Shown: positions 9,102 through 18,175, counted from the stretch's first letter. The stretch is DNA of 64,000 nt from Flavobacterium sp. 270 (GCF_004368785.1 NZ_SODM01000001.1:248001-312000); one strand, 5' to 3'. Notes: a model not told the origin generated them from the letters alone. A program made the numbers and translations.

Positions 9102-9965
9102 ATGATATCATACGATACCAAAGAGTGGTTCACTTTTATATTTCGCTTTCATAGATCAGACACGATTAGGCAATTATTTCCAATAATGGTTGCTATTGGC
9201 GTTTACGCCGCAACAATCGGTTATTTTGAAGTCATTTATTTAGGAGTTGATGAAAACCATTACATTAAAAATATTCCGATTATGCACGGAATATTGGGTT
9301 TTGTGATTTCATTATTATTAGTTTTCAGGACCAATACTGCTTATGACCGCTGGTGGGAAGCCAGAAAATTATGGGGCGCTTTAGTCAACAACAGCCGTAA
9401 TTTTTCGATTAAACTTTCGGCAATCTTAAAAGATGAAAACGACCGAAAGTTTTTCAGGAAATTTATTCCCGCCTACGCTTCTATTTTATACAAACATTTG
9501 AATAATTCTGAAACTGCAAAACAACTTTTTGATGATGTAGATTTAGAATTAGATCATCATAAACACAAGCCAAATCAGGTAAAGCGTATGATGTACCATA
9601 AAATTAATGATTTGTATGAAGCCAAAAAAATAACTGGCGATCAGCTTATTATTTTAAATAATGAACTGGTTGCTTTTACTGATATTTGCGGTGCCTGCGA
9701 AAGAATTAAAAACACACCTATTCCCTACTCCTACAGCGCTTTTATCAAAAAATTCATATTTTTTTACACGATGACACTCCCTTTTGGTTATGCCGTAAGT
9801 CTGGGTTATTATGCAGCTCCGGTCGTAGTTTTTATCTTTTATGTTTTGGCAAGTTTAGAGTTAATTGCCGAAGAAATTGAAGATCCTTTTGGTGATGATG
9901 AAAATGATCTGCCAATCAAAAAAATCTCAGAAAACATTAAAAAGCACGTTGAAGAACTTATTTAA
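9102..9965 (+). CDS. Bestrophin-like membrane channel (UPF0187 family)
   Basis: This 287-residue membrane protein has hydrophobic segments near residues 25-45, 60-75, 220-235 and 237-252. The conserved bestrophin segment FRTNTAYDRWWEARKLWGALVNNSRN lies at about residues 75-100, and the C-terminal ELIAEEIEDPFGDDENDLP is the family's acidic signature. Bacterial homologues form pentameric ion channels, mostly cation-selective, in the inner membrane. It follows the efflux operon by 29 bp on the same strand and may be read through from it, but no functional link is evident. Confidence 0.88.
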   Translation: MISYDTKEWFTFIFRFHRSDTIRQLFPIMVAIGVYAATIGYFEVIYLGVDENHYIKNIPIMHGILGFVISLLLVFRTNTAYDRWWEARKLWGALVNNSRNFSIKLSAILKDENDRKFFRKFIPAYASILYKHLNNSETAKQLFDDVDLELDHHKHKPNQVKRMMYHKINDLYEAKKITGDQLIILNNELVAFTDICGACERIKNTPIPYSYSAFIKKFIFFYTMTLPFGYAVSLGYYAAPVVVFIFYVLASLELIAEEIEDPFGDDENDLPIKKISENIKKHVEELI

Positions 9966-10096
9966 TCTCTAAACCTTTTTTGTCGCTGTTTTTTATAAAT
10001 TCTGCTTTAGAATTAATCCTAAAACAGTAATAAATATCCTTTAAAGAATATTCAATTACCAAGGAAGTAAAACAGTTATAAAAAACCAAATAATTC

Positions 10097-10128
10097 TTTC
10101 TTACTCCAACGCGCAATCCTTATATTTG
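10097..10128 (+). promoter_or_regulatory. Putative pheT promoter
   Basis: TATATTTG at 10121-10128 is a perfect TAnnTTTG -7 box. TTTC at 10097-10100, 20 bp upstream, is one base from the -33 TTTG. The predicted start near 10134 lies 23 bp before the pheT ATG. Confidence 0.55.
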
Positions 10129-10156
10129 TATCCTTATTCAAGAATTAAAAGTTAAC

Positions 10157-12577
10157 ATGAAAATATCTTACAACTGGTTAAAACAATTTATTAAAACAGA
10201 TTGGACATCTGAGCAGACTTCTGAATTACTAACAGATTTAGGTCTTGAGGTAGAGGTTGTCGAAAAATACCAATCTATTAAAGGCGGTTTAGAAGGTGTA
10301 GTTGTAGGACACGTACTAACTTGCGAAAAACATCCAGATGCAGACCGATTAAATATTACAACTGTAAATATAGGTTTGGAAGCTCCTGTACAGATTGTTT
10401 GCGGTGCATCTAATGTTGCTGCCGGACAAAAAGTACCTGTTGCGACTATCGGAACTGTTTTATATGACAAAGAGGGTGTTGAATTTACTATTAAAAAAGG
10501 AAAAATCCGCGGACAGGAAAGCCACGGAATGATATGTGCTGAAGATGAATTAGGCTTAGGAACAGGTCATGACGGAATTATGGTTTTGGCAGACGATTTA
10601 GTTCCTGGAACTGCTGCTTCAGAAGTATTTCAAATTGCAAATGACGAGGTTTTTGAAATTGGACTGACTCCAAACCGTGCCGATGCCATGAGTCATTTTG
10701 GAACTGCTCGTGATTTAAGAGCCGGAATGCTGCAACGCGGTGTAAACGTAGAATTGATTACGCCATCTGTAAGCAATTTTAGAGTGGATATGCGTACGCT
10801 TAAAATTGACGTAAATGTTGAAGAACCACATTTAGCGCCAAGATACTGTGGTGTTACCATTTCTGGAATTTCTGTACAAGAATCTCCAAGCTGGTTACAA
10901 GATCGTTTAAAAGCTATTGGATTAACTCCAAAAAACAATATTGTTGATGTTACTAATTATGTTTTGCATGAATTAGGACAACCTTTACACGCTTTTGATT
11001 CGACAAAAATCAACGGTAAAATCATTGTAAAAACACTTCCGGAAGGAACAAAATTCACCACTTTAGATGATGTTGAAAGAACATTACACGCTGAAGATTT
11101 GATGATTTGCGACGAAAAAGGACCGCTTTGTATTGCAGGTGTTTTTGGTGGAAAAAAATCTGGTGTTACAGACGGAACTACTTCTATTTTCTTAGAAAGT
11201 GCTTATTTTGATGCTGTCAGCGTACGTAAAACAGCAAAAAGACATAATTTAAATACAGATGCTTCTTTTAGATTTGAAAGAGGAATTGACCCAACCATTA
11301 CAGAATATGCTTTAAAACGTGCTGCGCTTTTAATTCAGGAAGTTGCCGGCGGTAAAATCACGTCTGATGTTGTGGAAGTTTATCCTAAAAAAGTGGAAGA
11401 TTTCTCTGTTTTATTGAATTTCAGCCACGTTTCTAAAATTATCGGACAGGAAATTCCAAAAGATACCATCAAAAAAATATTAGTTTCTCTGGATATCAAA
11501 GTAAACAGCGTTTCTGATTCTGGTTTAGGACTAACAATTCCAGCTTATCGTGTTGATGTACAACGCGAAATTGATGTTATTGAAGAAATCTTAAGAGTTT
11601 ACGGTTATAATAATATCGAATTCTCTAAGAAATTTAATGCTACAGTTGCAAACTCACCAAGAACAGAAGATTACAAAGTACAGAATATCATCGCTTCGCA
11701 GTTAAACTCACAAGGTTTTCACGAAATGATGGCCAATTCTTTGACAACTGCTGCTTACGCGAAGTTATCTACTGTACTTAAAGAAGAGCATAATGTAACG
11801 ATGCTTAATCCTTTGAGCAGTGATTTAGCAACAATGCGCCAGTCATTATTATTTTCCGCTTTGGAGGCTGTTTCTTATAATATCAACAGAAGAAATTCTG
11901 ATTTAAAATTATTTGAATTCGGAAAAACATACCACAAATATCTAAACGGCTACGAAGAGCATAAACATTTAACCTTATCAATTTCTGGAGATAGAAATAA
12001 AGAAAGCTGGACAAACCCGCAAAAAACTACTGATTTCTTCTTATTGAAAGGATATGTAAAATCAATTTTGTCTCGTTTAGGAATTGATAAAGTATCCAAT
12101 GCCCCTGTACAATCTGATGTTTTTTCTGAAGGAACCTCAATTTGCTACAACAATGATACTTTGGTTGAAATGGGTGTTATTAAAAAACCGATTTTAAAAC
12201 ATTTCGGAATCAAACAAGATGTTTATTATGCTGATTTTAACTGGGATTTGATTTTAAAAATCATTACCGGAAAAATTAAATATTCTGAAATTCCGAAATA
12301 CCCGGAAGTTCGTAGAGATTTAGCGTTGCTGATTGATCAAAAAACAACTTACGAGAGTATTTACAACTTAGCAAAACAAACGGAGAAAGCACTCCTTAAA
12401 GACATCAATCTATTTGATGTTTATGAAGGAAAAAATCTTCCGGAAGGCAAGAAATCATACGCGTTGAGTTTTACGATTCAGGATAACACAAAAACGCTTA
12501 CAGATAATCAGATTGACAAAATCATGTCTAAACTGCAGCAAACTTTTGAAACAGAGCTTGGAGCAACTTTAAGATAA
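10157..12577 (+). CDS. pheT: Phenylalanine--tRNA ligase beta subunit
   Basis: At 806 residues the length is normal for bacterial PheT. The order of domains is typical: an N-terminal segment (MKISYNWLKQFI), an EMAP/tRNA-binding fold at about 40-155 (CEKHPDADRLNITTVNIG), the B3/B4 editing domain at about 210-380 (LHELGQPLHAFD, TDASFRFERGIDP), the B5 domain at about 405-475, the catalytic-like core, and the C-terminal anticodon-binding FDX-ACB domain (YPEVRRDLALLID at about 715 onward). With PheS it charges tRNA-Phe in the cytoplasm, and the editing domain clears mischarged tyrosine. PheS is not in this window. The gene has its own promoter and a strong terminator. Confidence 0.97.
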   Translation: MKISYNWLKQFIKTDWTSEQTSELLTDLGLEVEVVEKYQSIKGGLEGVVVGHVLTCEKHPDADRLNITTVNIGLEAPVQIVCGASNVAAGQKVPVATIGTVLYDKEGVEFTIKKGKIRGQESHGMICAEDELGLGTGHDGIMVLADDLVPGTAASEVFQIANDEVFEIGLTPNRADAMSHFGTARDLRAGMLQRGVNVELITPSVSNFRVDMRTLKIDVNVEEPHLAPRYCGVTISGISVQESPSWLQDRLKAIGLTPKNNIVDVTNYVLHELGQPLHAFDSTKINGKIIVKTLPEGTKFTTLDDVERTLHAEDLMICDEKGPLCIAGVFGGKKSGVTDGTTSIFLESAYFDAVSVRKTAKRHNLNTDASFRFERGIDPTITEYALKRAALLIQEVAGGKITSDVVEVYPKKVEDFSVLLNFSHVSKIIGQEIPKDTIKKILVSLDIKVNSVSDSGLGLTIPAYRVDVQREIDVIEEILRVYGYNNIEFSKKFNATVANSPRTEDYKVQNIIASQLNSQGFHEMMANSLTTAAYAKLSTVLKEEHNVTMLNPLSSDLATMRQSLLFSALEAVSYNINRRNSDLKLFEFGKTYHKYLNGYEEHKHLTLSISGDRNKESWTNPQKTTDFFLLKGYVKSILSRLGIDKVSNAPVQSDVFSEGTSICYNNDTLVEMGVIKKPILKHFGIKQDVYYADFNWDLILKIITGKIKYSEIPKYPEVRRDLALLIDQKTTYESIYNLAKQTEKALLKDINLFDVYEGKNLPEGKKSYALSFTIQDNTKTLTDNQIDKIMSKLQQTFETELGATLR

Positions 12578-12597
12578 TCTGTTTTAAATTACCAATA

Positions 12598-12633
12598 AAA
12601 AAATCCCGATTCTTAATTGAATCGGGATTTTTT
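12598..12633. terminator. Rho-independent terminator after pheT
   Basis: A 15-bp stem (12598-12612 with 12619-12633, core AATCCCGATTC/GAATCGGGATT) with a 6-base loop is flanked by A and T runs on both sides. It can terminate pheT on the plus strand and the convergent lipoprotein gene on the minus strand. Confidence 0.9.
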
Positions 12634-12648
12634 ATTTTGAACTCTTCG

Positions 12649-13413
12649 TTATTTAAATTCTATAAGTTTTTCATTTGCAAGATCATATTCGTATAAATTT
12701 CTATTTTCACTATCCAAATACAACCATTGAATTATGCTGGTACGGTTTTCAAACTCATTTGAAATTCCCAAAACCGTATAAGAATGTCCGCCTAAATTTC
12801 TATCTTCTATGGAATAAATAAGTGAAGCATTTGGATCTTGGATAGTAGATTTTACAAGGTCTTTTTTAGAATTTGCCAAATAATATTCAACCTGCGTATA
12901 AAGATAATCTTTATAATCTGTAGAATAATGATCTTCTTCTCCCCAATAAAATTTGATCGGTTTTTTATATTTTTTTCTAAATAAACTAACCGGTCCGTCT
13001 TTTACTTTTTTAGCACTAACAAGCCATTCTGTAAAATCAAGTTTTTCTCCCTCTCCAGCAATAAAAACACTGTCAATTTTCCATTTTACATCAATTATAT
13101 CACCTCTTTTATACAAAGAATCGATTGTCTCATTGGTTGTTAAAGCAATTGTTTTATTGTCTTTTTTGATTGCAACATACGCATAATCGCCTTCATTATT
13201 AAATTCAACAAATTCTGCAGTATCAGTATAGACTTGTTCTAGTTTCAACTTTTCATTCGGTCTGATGTCACTTTTATAATCCTTTGCTGATTCTACAACT
13301 TGATTGGTTGCTTTTTTTTGAGAAACAGTATCTGCATTTGTGTTTTCGTCTTTACTTTTTTCATTACAAGAAGATAATAATACTAGAAAAGCTAGAGAAT
13401 AGAGTACTTTCAT
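12649..13413 (-). CDS. Lipoprotein of unknown function
   Basis: The 254-residue protein starts with a lipoprotein signal peptide (MKVLYSLAFLVLLSSCNEKSK) with the lipidated Cys at residue 16 (LSSC lipobox). A Lys/Asp/Glu-rich linker follows to about residue 55. The rest is a mixed globular region without a family I recognise. It contains a segment near residues 65-115 that could be a small beta-barrel (YVAIKKDNKTIALTTNE, GDIIDVKWKIDSVFI). It is likely attached to the outer membrane or exposed in the periplasm. It starts 10 bp after the apt stop codon on the same strand, so the two may be co-transcribed, though a functional tie to purine salvage is not evident. Confidence 0.6.
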   Translation of the reverse strand: MKVLYSLAFLVLLSSCNEKSKDENTNADTVSQKKATNQVVESAKDYKSDIRPNEKLKLEQVYTDTAEFVEFNNEGDYAYVAIKKDNKTIALTTNETIDSLYKRGDIIDVKWKIDSVFIAGEGEKLDFTEWLVSAKKVKDGPVSLFRKKYKKPIKFYWGEEDHYSTDYKDYLYTQVEYYLANSKKDLVKSTIQDPNASLIYSIEDRNLGGHSYTVLGISNEFENRTSIIQWLYLDSENRNLYEYDLANEKLIEFK

Positions 13414-13423
13414 TTATTTCAAC

Positions 13424-13936
13424 TTAATAGGTTAGAACAGCAAATATAGGATTATCCTTTATTTTTTCTCTACCGTTTAAGAAAGTTAGTTCCATTAAAA
13501 AATTGCACTGTACAATTTCGCCGCCAAGTTTTTCTACCAACTCACAAACGGCTTTTGCAGTTCCGCCTGTAGCCAAAACATCATCGTGAACTAAAACACG
13601 ATCTCCCGGCTTAATCGCATCAGTATGCATCTCTAAACTGTCTGAACCATATTCGAGTTCATACGAAGCCGAAATAGTCTCGTACGGAAGCTTTTTTGGC
13701 TTACGCACAGGAACAAAACCAGCATTTAGTTCCTGTGCAAGTAAAATTCCGAAGAAAAAACCACGACTCTCCGCTCCTACCACTTTATCAATTTGCTTTC
13801 CTTTTAAAGAATCAACTAAAATTTTCAGGCATTCTTTTCTTGCAATTGGATCATTTAACAACGGAGTGATATCTTTAAACAAAATTCCTTCTTTAGGAAA
13901 ACCCTGAATATCACGCACATAATTTTCAATCTTCAT
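13424..13936 (-). CDS. apt: Adenine phosphoribosyltransferase
   Basis: The 170-residue enzyme converts adenine and PRPP to AMP and pyrophosphate in purine salvage. The PRPP-binding motif is clear near residues 117-130 (VLVHDDVLATGGTA). The N-terminal FPKEGILFKDITPLL and the AGAESRGF-like segment (VGAESRGFFFGILLAQEL) are characteristic of Apt. It is cytoplasmic and normally dimeric. Length and motifs fit the family fully. The upstream region is shared with the divergent tRNA-Arg gene. Confidence 0.95.
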   Translation of the reverse strand: MKIENYVRDIQGFPKEGILFKDITPLLNDPIARKECLKILVDSLKGKQIDKVVGAESRGFFFGILLAQELNAGFVPVRKPKKLPYETISASYELEYGSDSLEMHTDAIKPGDRVLVHDDVLATGGTAKAVCELVEKLGGEIVQCNFLMELTFLNGREKIKDNPIFAVLTY

Positions 13937-13963
13937 TTTTTTTTATTTTTATGTTATTTTTTG

Positions 13964-13994
13964 TTTGCGTATCTAACATTTATGCCTATATTTG
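13964..13994 (+). promoter_or_regulatory. Consensus promoter of tRNA-Arg
   Basis: TTTG at 13964-13967, exactly 19 bp, then TATATTTG at 13987-13994 matches the Bacteroidota housekeeping promoter (TTTG-N19-TAnnTTTG) with no mismatch. Transcription would start near 14001, about 50 bp before the tRNA. Confidence 0.85.
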
Positions 13995-14051
13995 CACCCG
14001 CTAACAGCAACCAACAAAGCTACGAAAAATTAGTGAAGTTGAAAAAAATAA

Positions 14052-14125
14052 GGCCTCGTGGCGCAACTGAATAGCGCATCTGATTACGGCTCAGAAGGTT
14101 ACTGGTTTGAATCCAGTCGAGGTCA
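14052..14125 (+). tRNA. tRNA-Arg (anticodon ACG)
   Basis: The 74-nt cloverleaf folds well. The acceptor stem GGCCTCG pairs with CGAGGTC (one G-U). The D arm has GCGC...GCGC. The anticodon stem TCTGA/TCAGA encloses the loop TTACGGC, giving anticodon ACG. The T arm reads CTGG-TTTGAAT-CCAG. The discriminator is A14125 and CCA is not encoded. The last 14 bases are part of the 16-bp att repeat of the adjacent element, so integration leaves the tRNA intact. Confidence 0.95.
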
Positions 14126-14127
14126 CA
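14112..14127. repeat. attL core (16-bp repeat, tRNA 3' end)
   Basis: TCCAGTCGAGGTCACA is identical to bases 36688-36703. It covers the T-stem 3' strand, acceptor 3' strand, discriminator and two bases beyond the tRNA, which is typical for tyrosine integrases that use tRNA genes. Confidence 0.9.
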
Positions 14128-14131
14128 GAAC

Positions 14132-14169
14132 AAATCCCTAAACACTTGACAATCAAGGTTTAGGGATTT
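14132..14169 (+). terminator. Element-borne terminator for tRNA-Arg
   Basis: AAATCCCTAAAC (14132-14143) pairs with 14158-14169 and the inner CTTGA/TCAAG also pairs. A T-rich run follows (TTTTTTATTTTTCT). The hairpin lies inside the element, so the element supplies a replacement terminator for the tRNA; the original one now lies beyond attR. Confidence 0.85.
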
Positions 14170-14183
14170 TTTATTTTTCTATC

Positions 14184-14202
14184 TAGTCCATATTTAGTCC
14201 AC
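14184..14202. repeat. Left arm-type site of the integrase (putative)
   Basis: The 19-bp sequence TAGTCCATATTTAGTCCAC is repeated without change and in the same orientation at 36518-36536. It contains two tandem TAGTCCA(C/T) units 10 bp apart. The position, 57 bp inside attL, suits an arm-type binding site for the N-terminal domain of the integrase. Confidence 0.6.
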
Positions 14203-14391
14203 TATTCAAAATTGGATCAATGCAAAGAGTTGTATGGAGCATTAAAAATTAAATAAAGTTCATTTCTCCATTAATTTTAAATCTTTTTAATCAAATATCA
14301 TTTCACCCTTCATAATTTTAAAATAGCAACTACATCTTTATACTTTTTATTTTCAGGTAAAATAGACGATTATTTTTGTAGATTAGCAATT

Positions 14392-15336
14392 ATGAAATCG
14401 AAATTATCGGAAATACAGAAAGAATTTAAAAGTAACCCTGTATTATTTATTAGAGAAAACCTAAGTCTGATCATTATAGTACCTACATTATTGGGAGGTT
14501 TGTGGCAAGTCGTAGAATTATCTAGATTATCATTTTCGTTCTTACGCTTTTTTTCGATTTCACAAATTGTACCAGATGGACTTTTAATTATTATTGTAAC
14601 AATAATCATATTGTTAGTTTTCCTCTTTTACATAAAAATTTTAAAAGTTGAGGACGCTGAAAAAATTAATGAGAATGATAAATTCTTAAAAGAACATTTT
14701 GAAAGAAAACGTCCTTTTTCAATTTACATTATAGTGTTTCTCATTTTGATCTACTGCACTATAATAATTTTCAACTTAATTGCAATTTATAAATTTAAAA
14801 TCAATAGTATATTTGATCTTATAATGACTATTTTGTTTACCATTATGGTTTCTACAATTGCATTTTCAATTATAGAACTTGCCTCGATAAGAGCTCGTAG
14901 TGAATATAAAGAAAATATATCTATACTAAAGGGACTTATTACTATTCCCTTATTATTTACATGTTATTCATTATTAATTGGCTTTCATGATATGTATATT
15001 TTTCCTAAAGAACTTACTAATATGGAAAACATTAAATGCTACGTAGAAAATTCTAAAAATGTGAATGTTAAAATTAAAATAAAATATCTCAATGATAAAT
15101 ATATTTTTCTGGATGTTACTCAATATGACTTCAAAGAAAACAAGACTGATACATTATTTTTCCCTAGTAAATACCAAATAATCTCATTTGAAACTATTCT
15201 TGATGAAAGTTCATGCTTAACTTTAAGGAAAGAGAAACTAAGAATTCAAGATAGTATAAAATTTAGAATACAACAAAATGAATTAAGAGCAAAAAAGAAT
15301 TTAATATTACTAGATTCAATTAATTCAGCTAAGTGA
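14392..15336 (+). CDS. Integral membrane protein of unknown function
   Basis: This 314-residue protein has about five strongly hydrophobic segments (near residues 25-42, 62-83, 110-132, 140-160 and 178-198), each bordered by Lys/Arg-rich loops. A hydrophilic C-terminal domain of about 110 residues has beta-like strands and a basic tail. I recognise no family. It is the first gene inside the integrative element, next to attL, and stands alone with its own upstream region. Cargo membrane proteins at such positions sometimes act in defence or as effectors, but nothing in the sequence shows that. The ATG at 14392 precedes a short cytoplasmic-looking helix. Confidence 0.5.
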   Translation: MKSKLSEIQKEFKSNPVLFIRENLSLIIIVPTLLGGLWQVVELSRLSFSFLRFFSISQIVPDGLLIIIVTIIILLVFLFYIKILKVEDAEKINENDKFLKEHFERKRPFSIYIIVFLILIYCTIIIFNLIAIYKFKINSIFDLIMTILFTIMVSTIAFSIIELASIRARSEYKENISILKGLITIPLLFTCYSLLIGFHDMYIFPKELTNMENIKCYVENSKNVNVKIKIKYLNDKYIFLDVTQYDFKENKTDTLFFPSKYQIISFETILDESSCLTLRKEKLRIQDSIKFRIQQNELRAKKNLILLDSINSAK

Positions 15337-15373
15337 TTATAAATAAAAATTCTTAATTATAAATATATCTAAA

Positions 15374-15541
15374 ATGTTATCCCTTACAAAATGCAAGAAA
15401 ATCTTAAATAAGAATGGAATTATCTATACTGATGAAGAAATTATCATGATAAGAAATGTACTTTATAAATTTGCTGAAGTATATTACAAACATCAGATAA
15501 AAAAAGAAAGTTACACTAACACTTCGAAATTGCAACAATAA
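15374..15541 (+). CDS. Small protein (55 aa) common to mobile elements, putative
   Basis: ATG at 15374 opens a 55-residue frame beginning MLSLTKCKKILNKNGIIYTD and continuing with an acidic, amphipathic helix (EEIIMIRNVLYKFAEVYYKH). From memory, small proteins with the pattern KCKKILNKNG-x-x-YTDEEI are frequent in Bacteroidota islands and conjugative elements, usually without assigned function. It lies 38 bp after the membrane-protein gene and may be co-transcribed with it. It could be a small regulator or plasmid-type helper. The assignment as a real gene rests on the family pattern and the start context. Confidence 0.5.
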   Translation: MLSLTKCKKILNKNGIIYTDEEIIMIRNVLYKFAEVYYKHQIKKESYTNTSKLQQ

Positions 15542-15623
15542 CATTATTGTGACAGTACATCAAGGATTTTGATAACGTATTTAGACTTCGTTTGAATGAT
15601 AATGATTACAAAGGCTGAATCAA

Positions 15624-15665
15624 ATTGATCTTTACTTTAGTATTTTATTAAAAGTAAAGATCAAT
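15624..15665. terminator. 15-bp inverted repeat, probable terminator
   Basis: ATTGATCTTTACTTT (15624-15638) pairs perfectly with 15651-15665, with a 12-base loop. It lies between the small gene at 15374 and the convergent transposase at 15738. It has no long T tract, so its strength is uncertain. Confidence 0.5.
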
Positions 15666-15737
15666 ACTAATTATATTAATATTTATAAATTCTACTTAAA
15701 CAAAAATGATCTAACTATAATTAATCTACGTAGCTTT

Positions 15738-16895
15738 TTATATTAAATTAAATTTATCAAACTCTTCTATTGTTTTATAACCGAGATATGAATGTCTTCT
15801 CTTTTTATTATACCAATTTTCAATGTATTCGTGAACTTCGATTCTCATCTGTTTTCTAGATAACAGTTTATTCCCAACAAGTAACTCAGCTTTAAAATGC
15901 GTAAAAAAGCTTTCACAAACAGCATTGTCAGCGTGGTTTTCTCTACGGCTCATACTTCGTTTAACAAATTCATTGGAGTCTAATGAATTAGTGAACAGTT
16001 TATTCGCGTATTGAACACCTCTATCGGAATGGAATATTAACTCTTTAGTGATTTTTCTACTATTAACTGCCATTTCCCAAGAAGGCAAAGTTGTTGCTTT
16101 AGTACTCATGTTGGAACTTAAATTCCATCCTACTATTTTCCGATCAAATAAATCCATAACAATTGTAAGATATAAAAAGCCTTTAACTGTTTGTATATAT
16201 GTTATATCTGAAGCCCAAACTTTAGCAGGATCATTAACTTTAAATTCCCTGTTTAAAAGATTTGGAACTACATAATGATTATGAAAGGAATCAGTAGTGA
16301 CTTTAAATTTCCTTTTAATTTTTCGACGTAGGCCTAACATTCTCATGTATTTTTTTACTGACGAATTTTTTATTTTAAATCCTCTGTTTTGAAGCTCTCT
16401 CGTAATTTTGAAACATCCATATCTTCTCTTAAATTCATAATATATGGAGGTAATTTCTTGTTTCAATAAAATTACTCGAGATTCTGTATCTGTAAGTTCC
16501 TGTTTTTTTGTTCTATAATATGTTGTTTCTGACACTTCTAATACAGTTAACATTTTAGCAATTGTAAATTCAGATTTGTTGTTTTCAATGAAATTTTTAG
16601 ACGGTATTTTTCCTTGCGAAACGTATTTAGTTCCTCTTTTTAAAATTTGAAGAGAAATTTTAGAATCTTTAATTTTTCTTTCAAGCTCTCTAATGACGGC
16701 TTGTTCTGGAGTTAAATTTGGATGACCAGCTCCTGAAAAGCTTCCTGCGCCAAATTTTTCAAAGTCTTTTCGCCATTTATACAAATTATCTGGACTTATT
16801 CCCAACTCTCTTGCAAGACACGCTAGTTGTCCTTTGCCTCGCTCGTAACTTAATTTAACTGCATTCACTTTGAAAGCACGTTCGTATGTTTTCAT
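15738..16895 (-). CDS. IS3-family transposase, OrfA and OrfB in one frame
   Basis: The protein has 385 residues. The N-terminal helix-turn-helix (about 5-50, LACLARELGISPDNLYKWRKD) and leucine-zipper-like helix (about 65-90) correspond to OrfA. The rest corresponds to OrfB, with an HTH_21-like segment (RRYGCFKITRELQNRGF) and the DDE integrase core: ASDITYI, then FHSDRGVQYAN, then CESFFTHFKAE. The C-terminal WYNKKRRHSYLGYKT motif is intact. Most IS3 members need a -1 frameshift to join OrfA and OrfB; here they are one continuous frame. All catalytic residues are present, so it may be active. Clear terminal inverted repeats could not be established by eye. It follows a second transposase gene by 16 bp. 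Confidence 0.88.
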   Translation of the reverse strand: MKTYERAFKVNAVKLSYERGKGQLACLARELGISPDNLYKWRKDFEKFGAGSFSGAGHPNLTPEQAVIRELERKIKDSKISLQILKRGTKYVSQGKIPSKNFIENNKSEFTIAKMLTVLEVSETTYYRTKKQELTDTESRVILLKQEITSIYYEFKRRYGCFKITRELQNRGFKIKNSSVKKYMRMLGLRRKIKRKFKVTTDSFHNHYVVPNLLNREFKVNDPAKVWASDITYIQTVKGFLYLTIVMDLFDRKIVGWNLSSNMSTKATTLPSWEMAVNSRKITKELIFHSDRGVQYANKLFTNSLDSNEFVKRSMSRRENHADNAVCESFFTHFKAELLVGNKLLSRKQMRIEVHEYIENWYNKKRRHSYLGYKTIEEFDKFNLI

Positions 16896-16911
16896 AGGTT
16901 AAACTTTATGG

Positions 16912-18012
16912 TCAAAGGTTTTCAAAATATTCAGAAACTTTTTCTTGCATTTGTTTTCTGGTAAGAAGCATATTTAAATTAACCAGTTCAGATTTAAAGG
17001 ATTTAAAAAAACTTTCTGATACAGCATTGTCAGAATGATTGCCTGTTCGACTCATACTTCTTTTAATAAACTTATAAGAGTCTAATTTATGACTGAAGAT
17101 TTTGTTAGCATATTGAATGCCTCTATCGGAATGAAATATTAACCCCTTCTCTGGTTTTCTATTTTTGACAGCCATTTCCCATGCTGGCATTGTTGTTTCA
17201 TTTATAGTTAATCCATTACTAAGGTTCCATCCAATAACTTTTTTGTCATATAAATCCATAATAATTGTTAAAAACAAAAATCCGTTGGCTGTTTGGATTC
17301 GGGCTATGTCACATATCCATGCCTTATTTGGTTCTTCGAATGTAAATTGCTGATTTAAAATATTTGGAAACTTATATGGGCTATTAAGTGAATTTGTTTT
17401 AAGTCTGTAATTTCTTCTAATCTTACTAACTAGACCTAGTTTTCTCATATGAATACATACTTGACCTGTTTTTATTTTAAACCCTCTACTCTGCAATTCT
17501 GCGGCAATTTTTGCTCCACCGTATAGCTCTTTATATTCATAAAATATGGAAGTTATCTCTTTCTGCAACAAATTTACTCTATGTTGTCTTGGCGAAATTG
17601 CCTGACTTTTCCATTTATCAAATGTAGTTTTATCTGTACCCAAAACTTTACACATTTTTGTAATTGTGTATTTGTCGGAATGGTTTTTTATAAAGTCATA
17701 GATGGTAAGGTTTGCTTCAGAAGTGTATTTACTTGCATTTTTAAATATTTCAAGCTTAAGTTCTGATTCTTTAAGCTCATTTTTAAGCTTCCTTTTTAGT
17801 TTGGAAAATTCTGTTTGTACTTGATTTAATCTCCAATTGCCACGTCCACAGAAACTTGTTTTTCCAAATTCAAGAAACTCTTGTCTCCACCGAGTCATAA
17901 AGGAAGGATTAATACCAAGCTTTATTGCACCTTTTGTAAGACCTATTTCGTATCCCAACTGGACTGCTTTTTCTTTAAAATTACGGTCGTAAATTCTTCT
18001 GTCTCTTTTCAT
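16912..18012 (-). CDS. IS3-family transposase, C-terminally truncated
   Basis: This 366-residue protein is a distant paralogue of the neighbouring transposase, with the same one-frame OrfA-OrfB layout. The HTH (AIKLGINPSFMTRWRQEF), zipper region, and DDE residues (ICDIARI, FHSDRGIQYAN, SESFFKSFKSE) are visible. The protein stops at EYFENL, just where the family motif WYNKKRRHSxLGY should begin, so about 20 C-terminal residues are missing. The stop codon TGA is the start of TGACCATAAAG, which could be the TG-type end of the other IS copy. Insertion of that element into this one would explain the loss. Probably inactive, though the DDE triad remains. Confidence 0.75.
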   Translation of the reverse strand: MKRDRRIYDRNFKEKAVQLGYEIGLTKGAIKLGINPSFMTRWRQEFLEFGKTSFCGRGNWRLNQVQTEFSKLKRKLKNELKESELKLEIFKNASKYTSEANLTIYDFIKNHSDKYTITKMCKVLGTDKTTFDKWKSQAISPRQHRVNLLQKEITSIFYEYKELYGGAKIAAELQSRGFKIKTGQVCIHMRKLGLVSKIRRNYRLKTNSLNSPYKFPNILNQQFTFEEPNKAWICDIARIQTANGFLFLTIIMDLYDKKVIGWNLSNGLTINETTMPAWEMAVKNRKPEKGLIFHSDRGIQYANKIFSHKLDSYKFIKRSMSRTGNHSDNAVSESFFKSFKSELVNLNMLLTRKQMQEKVSEYFENL

Positions 18013-18175
18013 TTCTTACAGTTCAGATTTTCTTTTAGTGAATTTAAAAAATATTAATTACTTAAATAAAAAATGCACTGGAATAAAGGATATGTTCTTA
18101 TTTCCATATTAGTTAATCAAAAAAATATTTTTTTCAATATCTTAGCAAAAATTCTATTTACGTAATATAAATCTT

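Noticed and set aside
10168..10470. Minus-strand frame of 100 codons inside pheT
   Set aside because: Antisense to the conserved tRNA-binding domain; no independent start signal.
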